64,000 nucleotides of DNA from Gonocerus acuteangulatus (taxonomy: Eukaryota > Arthropoda > Insecta > Hemiptera > Coreidae), in assembly GCA_946811695.1 (NCBI GenBank), contig OX328124.1:28452148-28516147 (forward strand), read 5' to 3'. Every line of letters starts with the position of its first letter. Position 1 is the first letter of the stretch. Of the stretch, positions 46,101-56,642 are shown piece by piece. The notes below the pieces were generated by a model that saw nothing but the letters and a program-made list of their open reading frames with translations, had not been told where the DNA came from and ran no database searches. The position numbers and the translations under genes were made by a program.

Positions 46101-46913
46101 AGATAAATAGTCGGCACATTCGATAGTTTGACAGTGGTTACTTACCCTTTCATAGAGTGAACTTAGATTCGAGATTTTGCCACAACATTTGTTCACAGTA
46201 ACGAATGCAGACTAAAGTCCAACAGCAATCAGTATAGATAGATAAATAGTCGGCACATTCGATAGTTTGACAGTGGTTACTTACCCTTTCATAGAGTGAA
46301 CTTAGATTCGAGATTTTGCCACAACATTTGTTTACAGTAACGAATGCAGACTAAAGTCCAACAGCAATCAGTATAGATAGATAAATAGTCGGCACATTCG
46401 ATAGTCTGACAGTGGTTACTTACCCTTTCATAGAGTGAACTTAGATTCGAGATTTTGCCACAACATTTGTTTACAGTAACGAATGCAGACTAAAGTCCAA
46501 CAGCAATCAGTATAGATAGATAAATAGTCGGCACATTCGATAGTTTGACAGTGGTTACTTACCCTTTCATAGAGTGAACTTAGATTCGAGATTTTGCCAC
46601 AACATTTGTTTACAGTAACGAATGCAGACTAAAGTCCAACAGCAATCAGTATAGATAGATAAATAGTCGGCACATTCGATAGTTTGACAGTGGTTACTTA
46701 CCCTTTCATAGAGTGGACTTAGATTCGAGATTTTGCCACAACTTTTGTTCACAGTAACGAATGCAGAGTAAAGTCCAACAGCAATCAGTATAGATAGATA
46801 AATAGTCGGCACATTCGATAGTTTGACAGTGGTTACTTACCCTTTCATAGAGTGAACTTAGATTCGAGATTTTGCCACAACCCACATCAGTCCAGCAATC
46901 AATATAGATAGAA

Positions 46914-47099
46914 AATAAAAATTGCATTTTTTCACATTCGATGCTTTGCATTTGTATCGACGATATCTATATCATCAAAATTCCTTTTCGAAATTCAATT
47001 TGATTTTTTCACCAGACCCCTGGCATTTTATTTTCGATCATTCAGTGTAAGTAGTGGATGGGACGTGTATCTGTCTGTAAGTGCGCTTAATGAATCACT
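46914..47099. other. Right flank of satellite
   Basis: A decayed monomer end (AGTCCAGCAATCAATATAGA) gives way to unique sequence containing TTCACATTCGATGCTTTG, another partial match to the monomer start. Confidence 0.5.
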
Positions 47100-47275
47100 A
47101 AAGAGTATAATTTTACAGCTCTGATGAAGGCTTGAAGTTCTAGCCGAAACGTCGGCACAATAAAACCATTTTTATGATAAAATGTAGTTTTATTAAGTAG
47201 CAGTGACCGAACCCCGACAATCCCTACCTTGCATAATCTACGGTCAACGATCTCCTCTCAATAAAGAGTATAATG
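47099..47275 (+). mobile_element. Short PLE pseudo-LTR fragment with 13-bp direct repeats
   Basis: TAAAGAGTATAAT occurs at both ends (about 47099 and 47263). The interior carries a hammerhead-like motif, a TTTATGATAAAATGTAGTTT stretch, and CCGACAATCCC...CGGTCAACGAT. The last part is shared with the degraded copy at 61268-61310. Confidence 0.7.
47117..47158 (+). ncRNA. Hammerhead-ribozyme-like motif
   Basis: AGCT, intact core box CTGATGA, an extra A, helix II GGCT/AGCC with a 9-nt loop, GAAAC, then GTC and GGC, which can pair with the upstream GCT. Core boxes are complete and the cleavage triplet would be GTC. Helix III is only ACGT and self-complementary, so a dimer would be required. Confidence 0.5.
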
Positions 47276-47935
47276 TTTCTATTGTCGGTCTCGGGGATCT
47301 TCTCCAGACCGGTGAGGATGTCATAGAATTCAGATGTAAACAAAAGTTATAAATTAAAGGTTTGTGTGGTAAATTCTCCCCCTTTAGCCGAACCACGTGT
47401 AAATAGACAACATTGGCTGATTATTAGTAAAATCTTTCCTTATTATTATTATCATTACTGAGTGACTCGTGTACGATAAATGTGGCAATCTAAAGGGTAG
47501 GATAGAGGAATAGTCGAGAGGATGTCCAGTTTTACCAATGGTCGAATGTCTGTATCTGACATTTCATTTTATACCGGACAGATTATATGCTCGCCAGTCC
47601 CTCGCCGTATGTAGCTTGTATAATATGATGTGTCTTTCTTCTTGCATAGGAGGAAAACAATTTTTATAAAACTACTGGCTCAACATTTATTGAATATTGA
47701 GTGTTATTGTAAACAAAAAATAGATTTTCAAAAATTATCTATTCAATTGAGGGCCAGTTAATAAGATAAAACACTTTTTTATTTATTATTTAGAGATTAT
47801 GTGTTGGTTATTTAACGTATTATGTATTTTTTAATGATTGTGTGGGTGTTATTTATGTAACAACGTTATTTTTAAAGTTATACATACTATTTTTTGCCGA
47901 ATTGAAATTACAGAATCACAAAAAGCCTTCCATTT

Positions 47936-47972
<37 letters not shown>

Positions 47973-48660
47973 GACCATTAAAGGAAGTACTCTGTGATTC
48001 ATCCAAAATAATCCACCTCTTAATGTCATTCCTTAAGGATGCAAACCTCCTGCAAAATATATGAAAAAAAAGGATTAATTAAAAAAAAAATATATATTTA
48101 TTAACAAAAAAATATTTTTTAAAATCACATCTTAAGTTTAAGAAAAGATTTGTAATTAGTCTAACTTTATTATAATTCTCTTAATTTAAATTATAATTGC
48201 CATAGTCTTAGTTCAAATTATATAGTCTTAGTTTAAATTATAATAGTCTTAGTTTAAATTATTAGTCATATTAGATTTTAAGACAATAATTATAACAATC
48301 TGTAACTAATTATTTATATAATCTGTAACTAATTATTTATAATAATCTGTAACTAAAAAAAACCATAACACCATTACACACAGGAAAAGAACTACACCTA
48401 TCCCACTAACTCACAGACGTCTCAAAATTTAATTAAATACCTAAGTCAAACATTTGTAAAACAGAACCCAAACCTCTTCTAACCAATATATTAGAAGGCG
48501 CAAATAACCTAGCAGTAGAGCGTCAAACTCCATATCTATCTATCTATCATTTGGGTTTTGACATTTTCAAGTAAAGTTAATACCACAAAAATAGTTGAGC
48601 GTGGATTCTACATAGACATACGCATTCTGGACACGTATTTTAAATACTACCGGATTAAAT
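47276..48660. other. Unassigned AT-rich DNA
   Basis: About 1.4 kb without genes. It contains a T-tract at about 47940-47967, and short tandem repeats TAGTCTTAGTTTAAATTATA (48200-48270) and AATCTGTAACTAATTATTTA (48295-48355). Confidence 0.5.
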
Positions 48661-49059
48661 AAGCCCCTTGAACCAATTCAATTCAGCTTGGAACACGAAA
48701 TTGAAATTGGAGTTACAGGTTGACCTTTCTCAGATAAATCGAGGCGACTTAGTTGATGCTCGTAGGATGAGATGTTCTTGCATACTTAAAAACTGGTGTT
48801 TTTTAAGGCCTTTTGAACTATTTATTATTCCTTACACAGACTTTATTTCGCCGAAATATATTGTAGCGTCGTTATTCATGAACTCGCGTCACTTAGACCA
48901 ATAACCTTTTGTTTTTTTTCGTTTGGTTTTAAACTCAAGTTTTGTTCTGGGTGTTATCCCCTAAATAAACTCAATGAAATAGATTTGTTCTAGCATTTAC
49001 TAAATATTTATTTGCATTATTACCAAAAATAGCCTTACATTTTTATTTCAATACATATA

Positions 49060-49113
<54 letters not shown>

Positions 49114-49535
49114 ATGTTTGTAATTATATGTGTGCGTGTGTGTGTTTGTGTAGAGACACAAACACATAAAAAATCATAAGATTTGAAAGTTCCACTAAAT
49201 ATTATTTACTCTGTCGCAGGGATTTTTAAGTCTAATTGTAAGTCTTAAGCGCTGTGTTCACAGAAAAAAGTCCGTCTCGCAGGACTGCATCATCTTAGCG
49301 CGGTTCCGTTCATATCCCTAGTCTAATTTGGAAAGATTAAAATAGAAGCAGTTATTATTTTGGTTCCACCAGTCTTTTTTTTTAATTAATTATTATAATG
49401 GCGTGTCAACCCTTAAGGACACTAACGCCATTCCTGTGAGTAGTAAAGTCTTGAAAGGTCATGATTTACAATCTTACCTGGAAGGGTCGGCTACACTGGA
49501 AACAGACCCGCTAGTGACAAGGTCTTGGACTCTTG
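48661..49535. other. Unassigned, with TA/TG microsatellite
   Basis: A compound (TA)n(TG)n tract lies at 49066-49160. The 78-codon open frame at 48668-48904 has no recognised motif. Confidence 0.4.
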
Positions 49536-49537
49536 GA

Positions 49538-49861
49538 AATCTATATTTCTAACAATAAATTGTTTTTGTTATTTTACTTAACCAGTTTTATTGTCAAATA
49601 CATTATCCAACTATAAGCAATTAAAAAATAACAAGAAATAAAACAGACAAAAAGAACCATTGGAATAAACGAAATCAATTAATTTAAAGCTTTAAGCACT
49701 TTTTTCTCCGATTGACATCGCCTAATTAAAACTTTCTTCAGAACCTTTTTTGTAGAGCATTTAGTAAGCTTCCGAATGGTAATCTTCCGCTTCACAAGAT
49801 TGGCAACAGTTTTCGAGATACTAACGAAATTCGGCGCTAATGGCCAAGATGTAGATGCGCC

Positions 49862-49901
<40 letters not shown>

Positions 49902-50590
49902 AACGAAATTATACAAAGTTACCAAAACTTTTTTTGTCTGTTAATAAAATATTTTATTCTAACCCTTCCTTTACTCTAAACGTAACAAAAATTTCAAAAT
50001 ATTAGTGTTGATGAAACTCAAATATGCAGAAAATGTTTCAACTGTATCCCATAATTCTAAGTACCAAAATCAAAGACAAAGAACCCTCCCTAGGAAGGAC
50101 GCTAGGCAGTTGAAAAGCTATATAACATTGAAATCCATATCTCTAACATTAAATTGTTTTTCTTATTTTTCTTAACCTGTTTTATTTTCAAATACATTAT
50201 CCAACAATAAGCAATTAAAAAATAACAAGGAATAAAAAACAGACAAAAAGAACAGTTCGAATAAGCGAAATCAATTACTTTAAAGTTTTAAGCTCTTATT
50301 TCTCCCATTGACATCGCCTAATCAAAACTTTCATTAGAACCTTTATTTTAGAGCATTTAATAAGCTTTCTAATGGTATTCTTTCGTTTACCATGATTCTC
50401 AACCTTTTTCGAGATATTAAGGAAAGTAAATAAAGTTACTAAAACTTTTTATGTCTGTTAAAAAAATATTTTATTCTAACCCTTCCTTAACTCCAAACGT
50501 AACCAAAATTTCAACGTATTAGTTTTGATGAAAATAGAACATGCAGAAAAAGTTTCAACTGAATCCCATGATTCTAAGTACCCAAACCAA
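49538..50590. repeat. Tandem duplication, unit about 510 bp, diverged
   Basis: 49538-50128 and 50129-50590 align over their whole length. Shared blocks include TTTTATTGTCAAATACATTA or its variant, AAGCAATTAAAAAATAACAA and TTGACATCGCCTAATTAAAA. The first copy alone carries the mini-SINE at 49832, so the second is a natural empty site. Confidence 0.85.
49820..49911 (+). mobile_element. Mini-SINE-A with 12-bp TSD and long A-tail
   Basis: ACTAACGAAATT is at 49820-49831 and 49900-49911. The insert is CGGCGCTAATGGCCAAGATG, TAGATGCGCCGT and about 37 A. The paralogous position near 50415 lacks it. Confidence 0.97.
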
Positions 50591-50887
50591 AAACGGTATT
50601 CAAAAAATATGTTTCTAATTTTCTCAAAAACGGTTAAAGCTATCGCCTTGAAAATGGTTTCATTCGTTTTCCTAGCCCAGGAAGCATATAAAACGAGTAC
50701 TTAGAAGCTTATGAACTCAAAAACGTAAGCGTTACGATTTTTTTTGCGCGAATTTTGCCCCATACGCCATCTTCCAGTAGGCGGATTTTGCTGGTTAACG
50801 AACTTGACCTTTCAAATTGGACGACGGATTTTTGTACCAAATTTCATCACAATCGGACCATTAGGGAAGCCAGAAATGAGCGAACAG

Positions 50888-50974
<87 letters not shown>

Positions 50975-51000
50975 AATTTGAACCACCGTTATTTTCGGTC
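50590..51000 (+). repeat. Dispersed repeat RTA, copy 2, with (TA)n
   Basis: It includes GCGCGAATTTTGCC, a reading frame PVGGFCWLTNLTFQIGRRIF, and GTACCAAATTTCATCACAAT CGGACC. A long (TA)n tract then leads to AAATTTGAACCACCGTTATT. The same AAATTTGAACCAC end lies beside (TA)n at 30970 and 51830. Confidence 0.7.
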
Positions 51001-51027
51001 TCTAGGGGTTCTGAAACGCGAAATTTT

Positions 51028-51380
51028 CTAGTCGGCACTTTCGGATTGTTTCATTGTATCAACCTTATAAGCGGGGTTCCTCCCTATGGGGGAGGGAGGA
51101 ACCGCGCTAAAAAAAAACAAAAACACTTTCCTCATACCCAAATAACCAAATTGTCGACTTGTTATTTTTAAATTTGCCTGGAGACTATTCATATTAATTC
51201 GAACGCTGGCCAATGACCGAACAACCTTGACCCAGAAGGGCAAACAAAGCCTGACAAGCAGCAAGTTATCTTCATTCAGTTTTCTACAACCTCCACCAGA
51301 CTTTTTTTTGGAGTTATTTACTAATGTATATTAACTTTGTTACTGTGATATGAAATTGGAATTTTAAAATATTAAAATAT
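51028..51380. other. Unassigned spacer
   Basis: No supported feature. A GC-rich stretch CCTCCCTATGGGGGAGGGAG near 51080 is partly palindromic. Confidence 0.4.
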
Positions 51381-51438
51381 GTTGTGACTTATTTAAACTT
51401 CAATCAATTGATTGAGTTAACTTTAAATAAGTCACAAC
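51381..51438. repeat. Hairpin, perfect 17-bp arms
   Basis: GTTGTGACTTATTTAAA (51381-51397) pairs with TTTAAATAAGTCACAAC (51422-51438). The loop itself contains the palindrome CAATCAATTGATTG. Confidence 0.93.
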
Positions 51439-51654
51439 AGGTATTGTTTGAGGTGGAGAATCGAATAAATCCGATTTTTCAAAACAACGGAGTGTATTGA
51501 GACTTTTTGAACACCATTTAAATTCATCTAAACTATGACATAAACTCAAAGTGGAGTTAAAAAAATATATTTTTATACTAATTATTTTTAACTAAAATTT
51601 GTCTATAACAATCAGTAATGTAGAAACTTAGAAACGGATCAGGTCTTACTCTCC

Positions 51655-51695
51655 TGATGCCCTGATAAAAACTTCAAATCCAAGCCGAAACCTTC
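51655..51695 (+). ncRNA. Decayed hammerhead-like motif
   Basis: CTGATAA, CTTCAAATCCAAGCC, GAAAC. It aligns with the motif at 47121 but has a mutated core box. Confidence 0.3.
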
Positions 51696-51827
51696 CTAAT
51701 AGTAATTTATTTTATATAAACATGTACTATGTTAGCTTTTAGGGCGGTTATTTTAGGTTTATAATGGATGCCAAAAATGCTGACTAGGAAATTACATGTT
51801 TAAGATCGCATATATCACGAATATAAC

Positions 51828-51838
51828 GGTGGTTCAAA

Positions 51839-51886
<48 letters not shown>

Positions 51887-52460
51887 GTTCACCCTCTCAC
51901 AGGTTCAAAAATGGTCTGCTTTTATTAAATTTGCCACAAAAATCTTTTGTCTAATTTTAAAGGTAGATCTTGTTAACCAGCTGAATCAATCCGTCGGAAT
52001 ATGGCGATTGAAGCCATAGGCGTATATAGACAATAATTTCGGGAGGGGTTGGGAAAATTTCGGGGGGGGGGGGCTGGGACCATTTCTGGGGTATGGAATA
52101 CTAAAAATTTAGAGCTTGGAATAGTTTCAGGCAACTAAAACGCTAGAACACGTAAAATAAAATATTTTTTATGAACTAAGTGATCTTATTTAATTTATTT
52201 TTAAGGGTTTTAAGACACGTTTTTACCATCAAATCAAAATTTCGGGGGGGGGGGGGGGGGGAGGAGGCTGCAGCCTCCTCAGTCTCCCCTTATATACGCC
52301 CATGATTAAAGCGAAATTATCGCGAAAAAAATCGTAACTCCGTATTCATATGCTCTTAGATACTCTTTTTATAGGATCCTTAATGTAGGAAATCGAATAA
52401 AACGATTTTGAATGCAATATATGTAACCGTTTTCGCGAAACACTGATACAAATACTTTTT
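51828..52460 (-). repeat. Dispersed repeat RTA, copy 3, with (TA)n, split by a small transposon
   Basis: The minus strand carries FSWLTRSTFKIRQKIFVANL in the same frame as the other copies, then (TA)n (51841-51885) and ATTTTGAACCACC. The distal part (CGATTTTTTTCGCGATAATT) aligns with 50730-50760. Confidence 0.65.
52007..52312. mobile_element. Small DNA transposon (290 bp), 8-bp TSD
   Basis: ATTGAAGC (52007-52014) and ATTAAAGC (52305-52312) flank the ends CATAGGCGTATATA / TATACGCCCATG. The interior has two long G-runs (12 and 19) and a perfect inverted repeat GAGGAGGCTGCAGCCTCCTC. hAT or another 8-bp-TSD superfamily; not coding. Confidence 0.75.
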
Positions 52461-52529
52461 CAAAAATTACTTTCTTATTTTTTTTCCTTGGTGTTTAAAG
52501 GCCATTCAACCACTATTGGGTCATTTATG

Positions 52530-52740
52530 CCTCTTGACCGGTCCGTTGGTAGCATCGAAAGCAGAGACAGAGCCCGACGGCCAGCGGGAGGAGGACCCAG
52601 CCAAGGCCGAGTAGAGTCCCCCGTGCCAGTTCTACCTTAGTGGCCCGCATCTGGTGATTGGCTGCCAGGTCTATGATAGAAGGTGTGCTTGCTGGTGCCA
52701 GAGCAACCAGCAAGTACACCTTCTATCCAGCAGCACACTG
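52530..52740. other. GC-rich island with long hairpin
   Basis: A block of about 200 bp that is clearly richer in GC than its surroundings (for example GACGGCCAGCGGGAGGAGGA). It ends in a 53-nt hairpin at 52675-52727. It may be an unclassified repeat, part of a transcribed gene or a hairpin RNA. Confidence 0.4.
52675..52727. ncRNA. Candidate hairpin RNA (21-bp stem, 11-nt loop)
   Basis: GATAGAAGGTGTGCTTGCTG G pairs with CCAGCAAGTACACCTTCTATC with one G-U pair and no bulge; the loop is TGCCAGAGCAA. The size is short for a miRNA precursor and perfect pairing is equally typical of a recent inverted repeat. Confidence 0.3.
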
Positions 52741-53379
52741 AAAAATTACTTTCAGTTTGGGCATTCTGAAACGATTGATTCAGTTGAAACTTGTTCTTGG
52801 GGTTTGACATTAATCAAAGGTTTAATTTAAGGTATCTATTTTTTTAATAGTAAAAGGAGTATTTGAGTAAAACAAGGTAAAAAATGAGAAGCAGTGTTAT
52901 AGTGTTTCCAAGAGCGAACGTTGAGGAAGAGGATGGAGTAATTTCCCCTTAGGATACAATCATTTTGCTGTTGTTGCGTTTAATATTTTCTTAATATTGC
53001 ATTGTATTTTTTTTTCACGAAAGATCAAAAAGTATCAGTAAATGCTACTATTCCTTTACTAAGGATGTGAACGGAAACGTGCTAATGATTAATTCCTAAT
53101 TCATGTTTTTAAAAATTTTTGACAAAATCCCGGCTATCTAAACTGTGAGCTATTTCTTCTCAATAACATATATAATGGTCCTAACTCCTTCAGGATTTCT
53201 AAATAAATGACGTAGAAACATAAAAAGAAATGGTGATTATTATCAGAATTTGTAAAATATGTATGACTAGCAGGTATTTCCGTTGCGAAAATAACCATAA
53301 GATTTGAAATCAACTCGTTAAAATCAATTTTTATCCTAAAACTTGAGAAAACTGAATCCTGTGTATTTTAATTCAGAAA

Positions 53380-53382
<3 letters not shown>
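52741..53382. other. Unassigned AT-rich DNA
   Basis: GAGCGAACGTTGAGGAAGAG and the preceding AGTGTTATAGTGTTTCCAAG (about 52890-52930) resemble the arm of the 13083-14257 element (AACACTGTTTCCTAGAGCGA). A decayed relative is therefore possible. Confidence 0.4.
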
Positions 53383-53454
<72 letters not shown>

Positions 53455-53462
53455 TATATATA

Positions 53463-53525
<63 letters not shown>
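53383..53525. repeat. Long (TA)n tract
   Basis: About 140 bases of alternating TA with a TTTATTTA interruption. The flanks ATTTTAATTC and GAATTAAAAT are inverted copies of each other. Confidence 0.97.
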
Positions 53526-53528
<3 letters not shown>

Positions 53529-54084
53529 GAATTAAAATACTTAATACTGGATAATTGTTGGCACTAGATATACCAGACCTGGTACTGGCATAAATGTTAA
53601 TAACAAAAAATTTATTTGTTACTAATATATTATAGTATATATACAATTGCACGACCAATCAAAATGACTGGTCTAGTAAATCTAGTGTTAAATATATTAA
53701 AAAATTTACTATTTTGTCCAAGTAGTTATGGATATTAAAGTTGTGTTAAAATACATTTTAAGTATTAGTGCTGCTTGAGAATAAAAAGTTAATTGGAATT
53801 CTAGCAATTAATGGTATTCAGATGTAACGGTTAGTTAAATATCCAGAGAGCAGAATAGGTTTCTGTATAATGTCTCCGGTAGATATCGTGATCCCTCTAA
53901 ATAGTTCCACATGGAACAGGTTTTAAATAATTCTACCGGTGTAATCAAAATAGATTTAGATTTCTGAGTGTGACTGTATCCCACGAACTAAGCTCTGTAT
54001 TAGCCTTTTAATCCTGTATTCCCTCTGACAAATCAAACGGATTAATACTTGGTAACCGCAGCTCACGGACTTGAGGATTTTTTT
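53526..54084. other. Unassigned spacer
   Basis: No supported feature. Confidence 0.4.
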
Positions 54085-54867
54085 AATTCAACTTGTTGTA
54101 GGATTTTTTTAATTCAACAAACATATATAAGCTAAGAGCAGTAAGTCAGTTGAGAGTGGCAAGTTCCGAATTTATTAAGCTCTGCACAAAAAACAAAACT
54201 TTCTTCTTAAAAGCTCAGGAAGCCTGCATTTTTTGTAATCAAGTTATCTCTAACAGCCTGTCCCACTTCCTTCTGTACTGTGAAAATCTAATAGAAAACC
54301 GACACAAATATTTAAGACCATTTCTCTCTGCTCCAAGTGATATCCACAAAATACAAGAAATACTTGAAATAGATAACGCCGACAAACTCAACAAGATCTA
54401 CTGCTTCATTATGTCAGCATCCAATTCACTCAAATCTTTAAACAATGATGATCCACTCAACAATCCAGTTCTATGACTATGGCCAGTTCAATTAATCGCT
54501 TTTTTTGTTTTGTTTTTTGTTTTTGTTTTGTTTTGTTTTGTTTTTTCATTTATTTTCTTCTACTATTCATAAAGGTTGTTTTCTTTTTTTTTTTTTGCTT
54601 TTTCTTATATGTTATTCTTCTTATTTTTTGTGGTTTATTGAAAATGTAAAGATAGATAAATAATTTGAAACGCAATGAAGTATCATTATTTAGTTCTTTT
54701 TGTTTTTTTGTTTTTTTTTTATTACAAATAATTGTAGAGTTATGATTAACCGGACTCATGTGGGTGAAATGTTATTTTTTATTTATATATGTATGATTTG
54801 TACAAGATTGTAAATCTTTAACAAATAAAATTTTATTCTATTCTATTCTATTCTAATTCAACTTGTT
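54085..54867 (+). mobile_element. 5'-truncated LINE with 13-bp TSD and (TTCTA)n tail
   Basis: AATTCAACTTGTT is at 54085-54097 and 54855-54867. The 757-bp insert holds the C-terminal ORF fragment, a 3' untranslated region and a terminal TTCTATTCTATTCTATTCTA repeat. A pentanucleotide tail marks a LINE clade different from the Jockey-like copies in this window. Confidence 0.93.
54150..54476 (+). pseudogene. LINE ORF2 C-terminal fragment with CCHC-like motif
   Basis: The frame reads SEFIKLCTKNKTFFLKAQEA, then CIFCNQVISNSLSHFLLYCE. This is C-x2-C-x9-H-x4-C, the zinc-knuckle-like tail of many non-LTR ORF2 proteins, with the usual S-x-x-H-x-L-x-x-C core. NRHKYLRPFL and a weakly conserved end follow, to a stop at 54476. 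The frame is open upstream of the first Met to near the insertion boundary. No catalytic domain is present. The clade cannot be named from this piece alone. Confidence 0.8.
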
Positions 54868-54926
54868 CTATACTCTAGCAAGTTAAGATTTTATTTATTA
54901 TTGATTATTGTTATTATTTATTAAAT

Positions 54927-55256
54927 CAGTCCCGTAATAGGCCCTGAGGGGCAGATACTACAGAGATATCTGCTTCATGACCATACGGCACACTAGGGAG
55001 ATAGTGTGGTCAGTACTTTGCTCCAGCCGCCTGATTTTCCCCTTGGCTGCTTCGACTGCTAGCAGTGATTAGCACTACAAGGTACCCATTATTAAATTAA
55101 TTAAACGCCGGGTTGGCCTAGGGATGGTCAGGGAGGCCGAATTCAACCCATGAAGGAAGACACTAGAAGAAAAAATCTTTAGTGTTTGCTCGGGATTTGA
55201 ACTCATGCCCTCCAACTTATTAGTCCACTGCTCTACCACTGAACTAACCTCGCCCC
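54927..55256 (-). mobile_element. SINE-B copy, full length (about 330 bp)
   Basis: The minus strand begins GGGGCGAGGTTAGTTCAGTG, with B box GAGTTCAAATCCC about 45 nt on. The body has GGCCTCCCTGACCATCCCTA and ends ATCTGCCCCTCAGGGCC. It is the longest SINE-B copy here and includes a segment (AGTGCTAATCACTGCTAGCA) missing from the copy at 22252. Confidence 0.9.
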
Positions 55257-56410
55257 ATTGCTTATTATTATTAATAATAATTGCTTATTATTTATTAATG
55301 GAATTTATTACACAGCCGGAAAAAAAATTCAGACACAGAGAACAGACCATGTTTACTATATATTTTGGGGTCACTGAATCTGAATCCGGGGTCAGAAAAG
55401 CCCCAGCAACTTTTGTTTAAGCCTCACCCCCCAAAACTCACAATTTAGGACATTTTACACTACAATCTTTTTATTCAAATCGTTAACTTTTATTAACATG
55501 TAGGAAAATATATAAAAAAATAGTTAGAAAATAAAAGCTTAATTAATTTGTTTTAGGACGTTTATTTAATTCACTTCAATTGATACATTGATTTTAAGGA
55601 TTGCATGAGTTTAAGAATCACCTCCGACGGCCTTGGGTAATTTTTTGTATAAAAACTCAAAGATTGTAAGCATCAGAAAACGAAATCAATGAAAAGCAAA
55701 AACGCAAAATTTTGAGAAAAATCATATATTTAAAGGGCCGTAACTTGGCTCCAAATGGACCAATCGAGTTCGTTGAGGTCTCGAAAAATTTGTATTTAAT
55801 AGTCGTTTATTTTGGTTAACAACTTTAAAAAAAAAAGATTATACAGTAAAATATTCTAAATTGTGAGGTTTGAGGCGTTAGGCTGAAACAAAAACTGCTG
55901 GGTTTTTTCTGACCGCGGATTCGGTTTTGCTACCCAAAATATATTTAGAAAACATGGTATGCTCTCTGGGTGTGAACTTTTTTTTTGTGTGTTGCTGTGT
56001 TATTATTTAGATATTTATAATTTATGTAGCATTTTATTGACGATGATTCTAATAACTTTAAGCCTCGTCAATCTAGGAGGTGGGCATGGTTTTATGTGAC
56101 ACCGATGAATAGCCAAAAGTGATTACAGATGTAAAGTAAGATTATAGAATATTTTATTATTGAAGAAGGTCAAGATAGTGCCTATGAAATGGCTATCAAA
56201 TGGGTCTTTGACAAGTGTCCCAGCGGTGCTTACATTCAACTGCAAAGTGAAGACGTGAATCAACTCCAAGCTGTCGATATAGATAAAAAAGCCGCTTAAG
56301 TATTGCAAATAAATGCCAAACCACTTAAGAAAAGTGCTTCTACCAGTAATACAAGGCCGTCTATATTCCAGAGACGTCATATTATGACATTGTAGTAATC
56401 GTGGGCTCTA
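55257..56410. other. Unassigned AT-rich DNA
   Basis: About 1.15 kb without a recognised feature. Open frames at 55205-55420 and 56123-56380 have no motif. Confidence 0.4.
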
Positions 56411-56531
56411 TTAACCCATTAAGTAGCCAATTTTTTTTTTTTGGAATGTTTTAATAAAATTTTAACGTGTTTATATACCTTAGAATAGCATCTGCACAAA
56501 ACTTAAATCAATTCCAACAATTACTTAATTG

Positions 56532-56625
56532 TTACGGCAATATTACTGAAATATAATACAAGTTACGGTAATATTACTGAAATATAATACAAGTTACGGC
56601 AATATTACTGAAATATAATACATAA
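56532..56625. repeat. 31-bp tandem repeat, three copies
   Basis: GTTACGGCAATATTACTGAA ATATAATACAA is repeated at 56531, 56562 and 56593, inside the piggyBac-like element. Confidence 0.92.
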
Positions 56626-56642
56626 CAAATATGTTACTTATT

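Larger units (their letters stand above)
36448..46913. repeat. Satellite array of 139-bp (A) and 149-bp (B) monomers
   Basis: Monomer A is 139 bp, beginning GTCGGCACATTCGATAGTTT, and includes GACAGTGGTTACTTACCCTT, GTTCACAGTAACGAATGCAG and TCCAACAGCAATCAGTATAG. Monomer B shares the first 108 bp but has a different 41-bp end (AAATGTTTATTCATTACTTT GCTTTTGGACATAGTTAAAT). More than 70 monomers are present. Rare variants recur at fixed spacing: GTCGGCAATTCGATAG at about 38521 and 41101 (2580) and about 43403 (2302); GGCAATTCGAGAG at about 42253 and 44843 (about 2590). Segments of 2.3-2.6 kb have therefore been duplicated. Minus-strand open frames of 61, 70 or 107 residues are an effect of the repeat and end in every monomer. 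No gene is supported. Confidence 0.97.

Noticed and set aside
36448..46913. Hammerhead ribozyme inside the satellite monomer
   Set aside because: Neither strand of the monomer has a CTGANGA box followed by GAAA at suitable distance; the nearest string is CTGATTG.
36459..46951. Dozens of 61-, 70-, 81- and 107-codon minus-strand frames in the satellite
   Set aside because: They recur once per monomer, end in the same stop and change with each indel, as expected from a repeat unit free of stops by chance.
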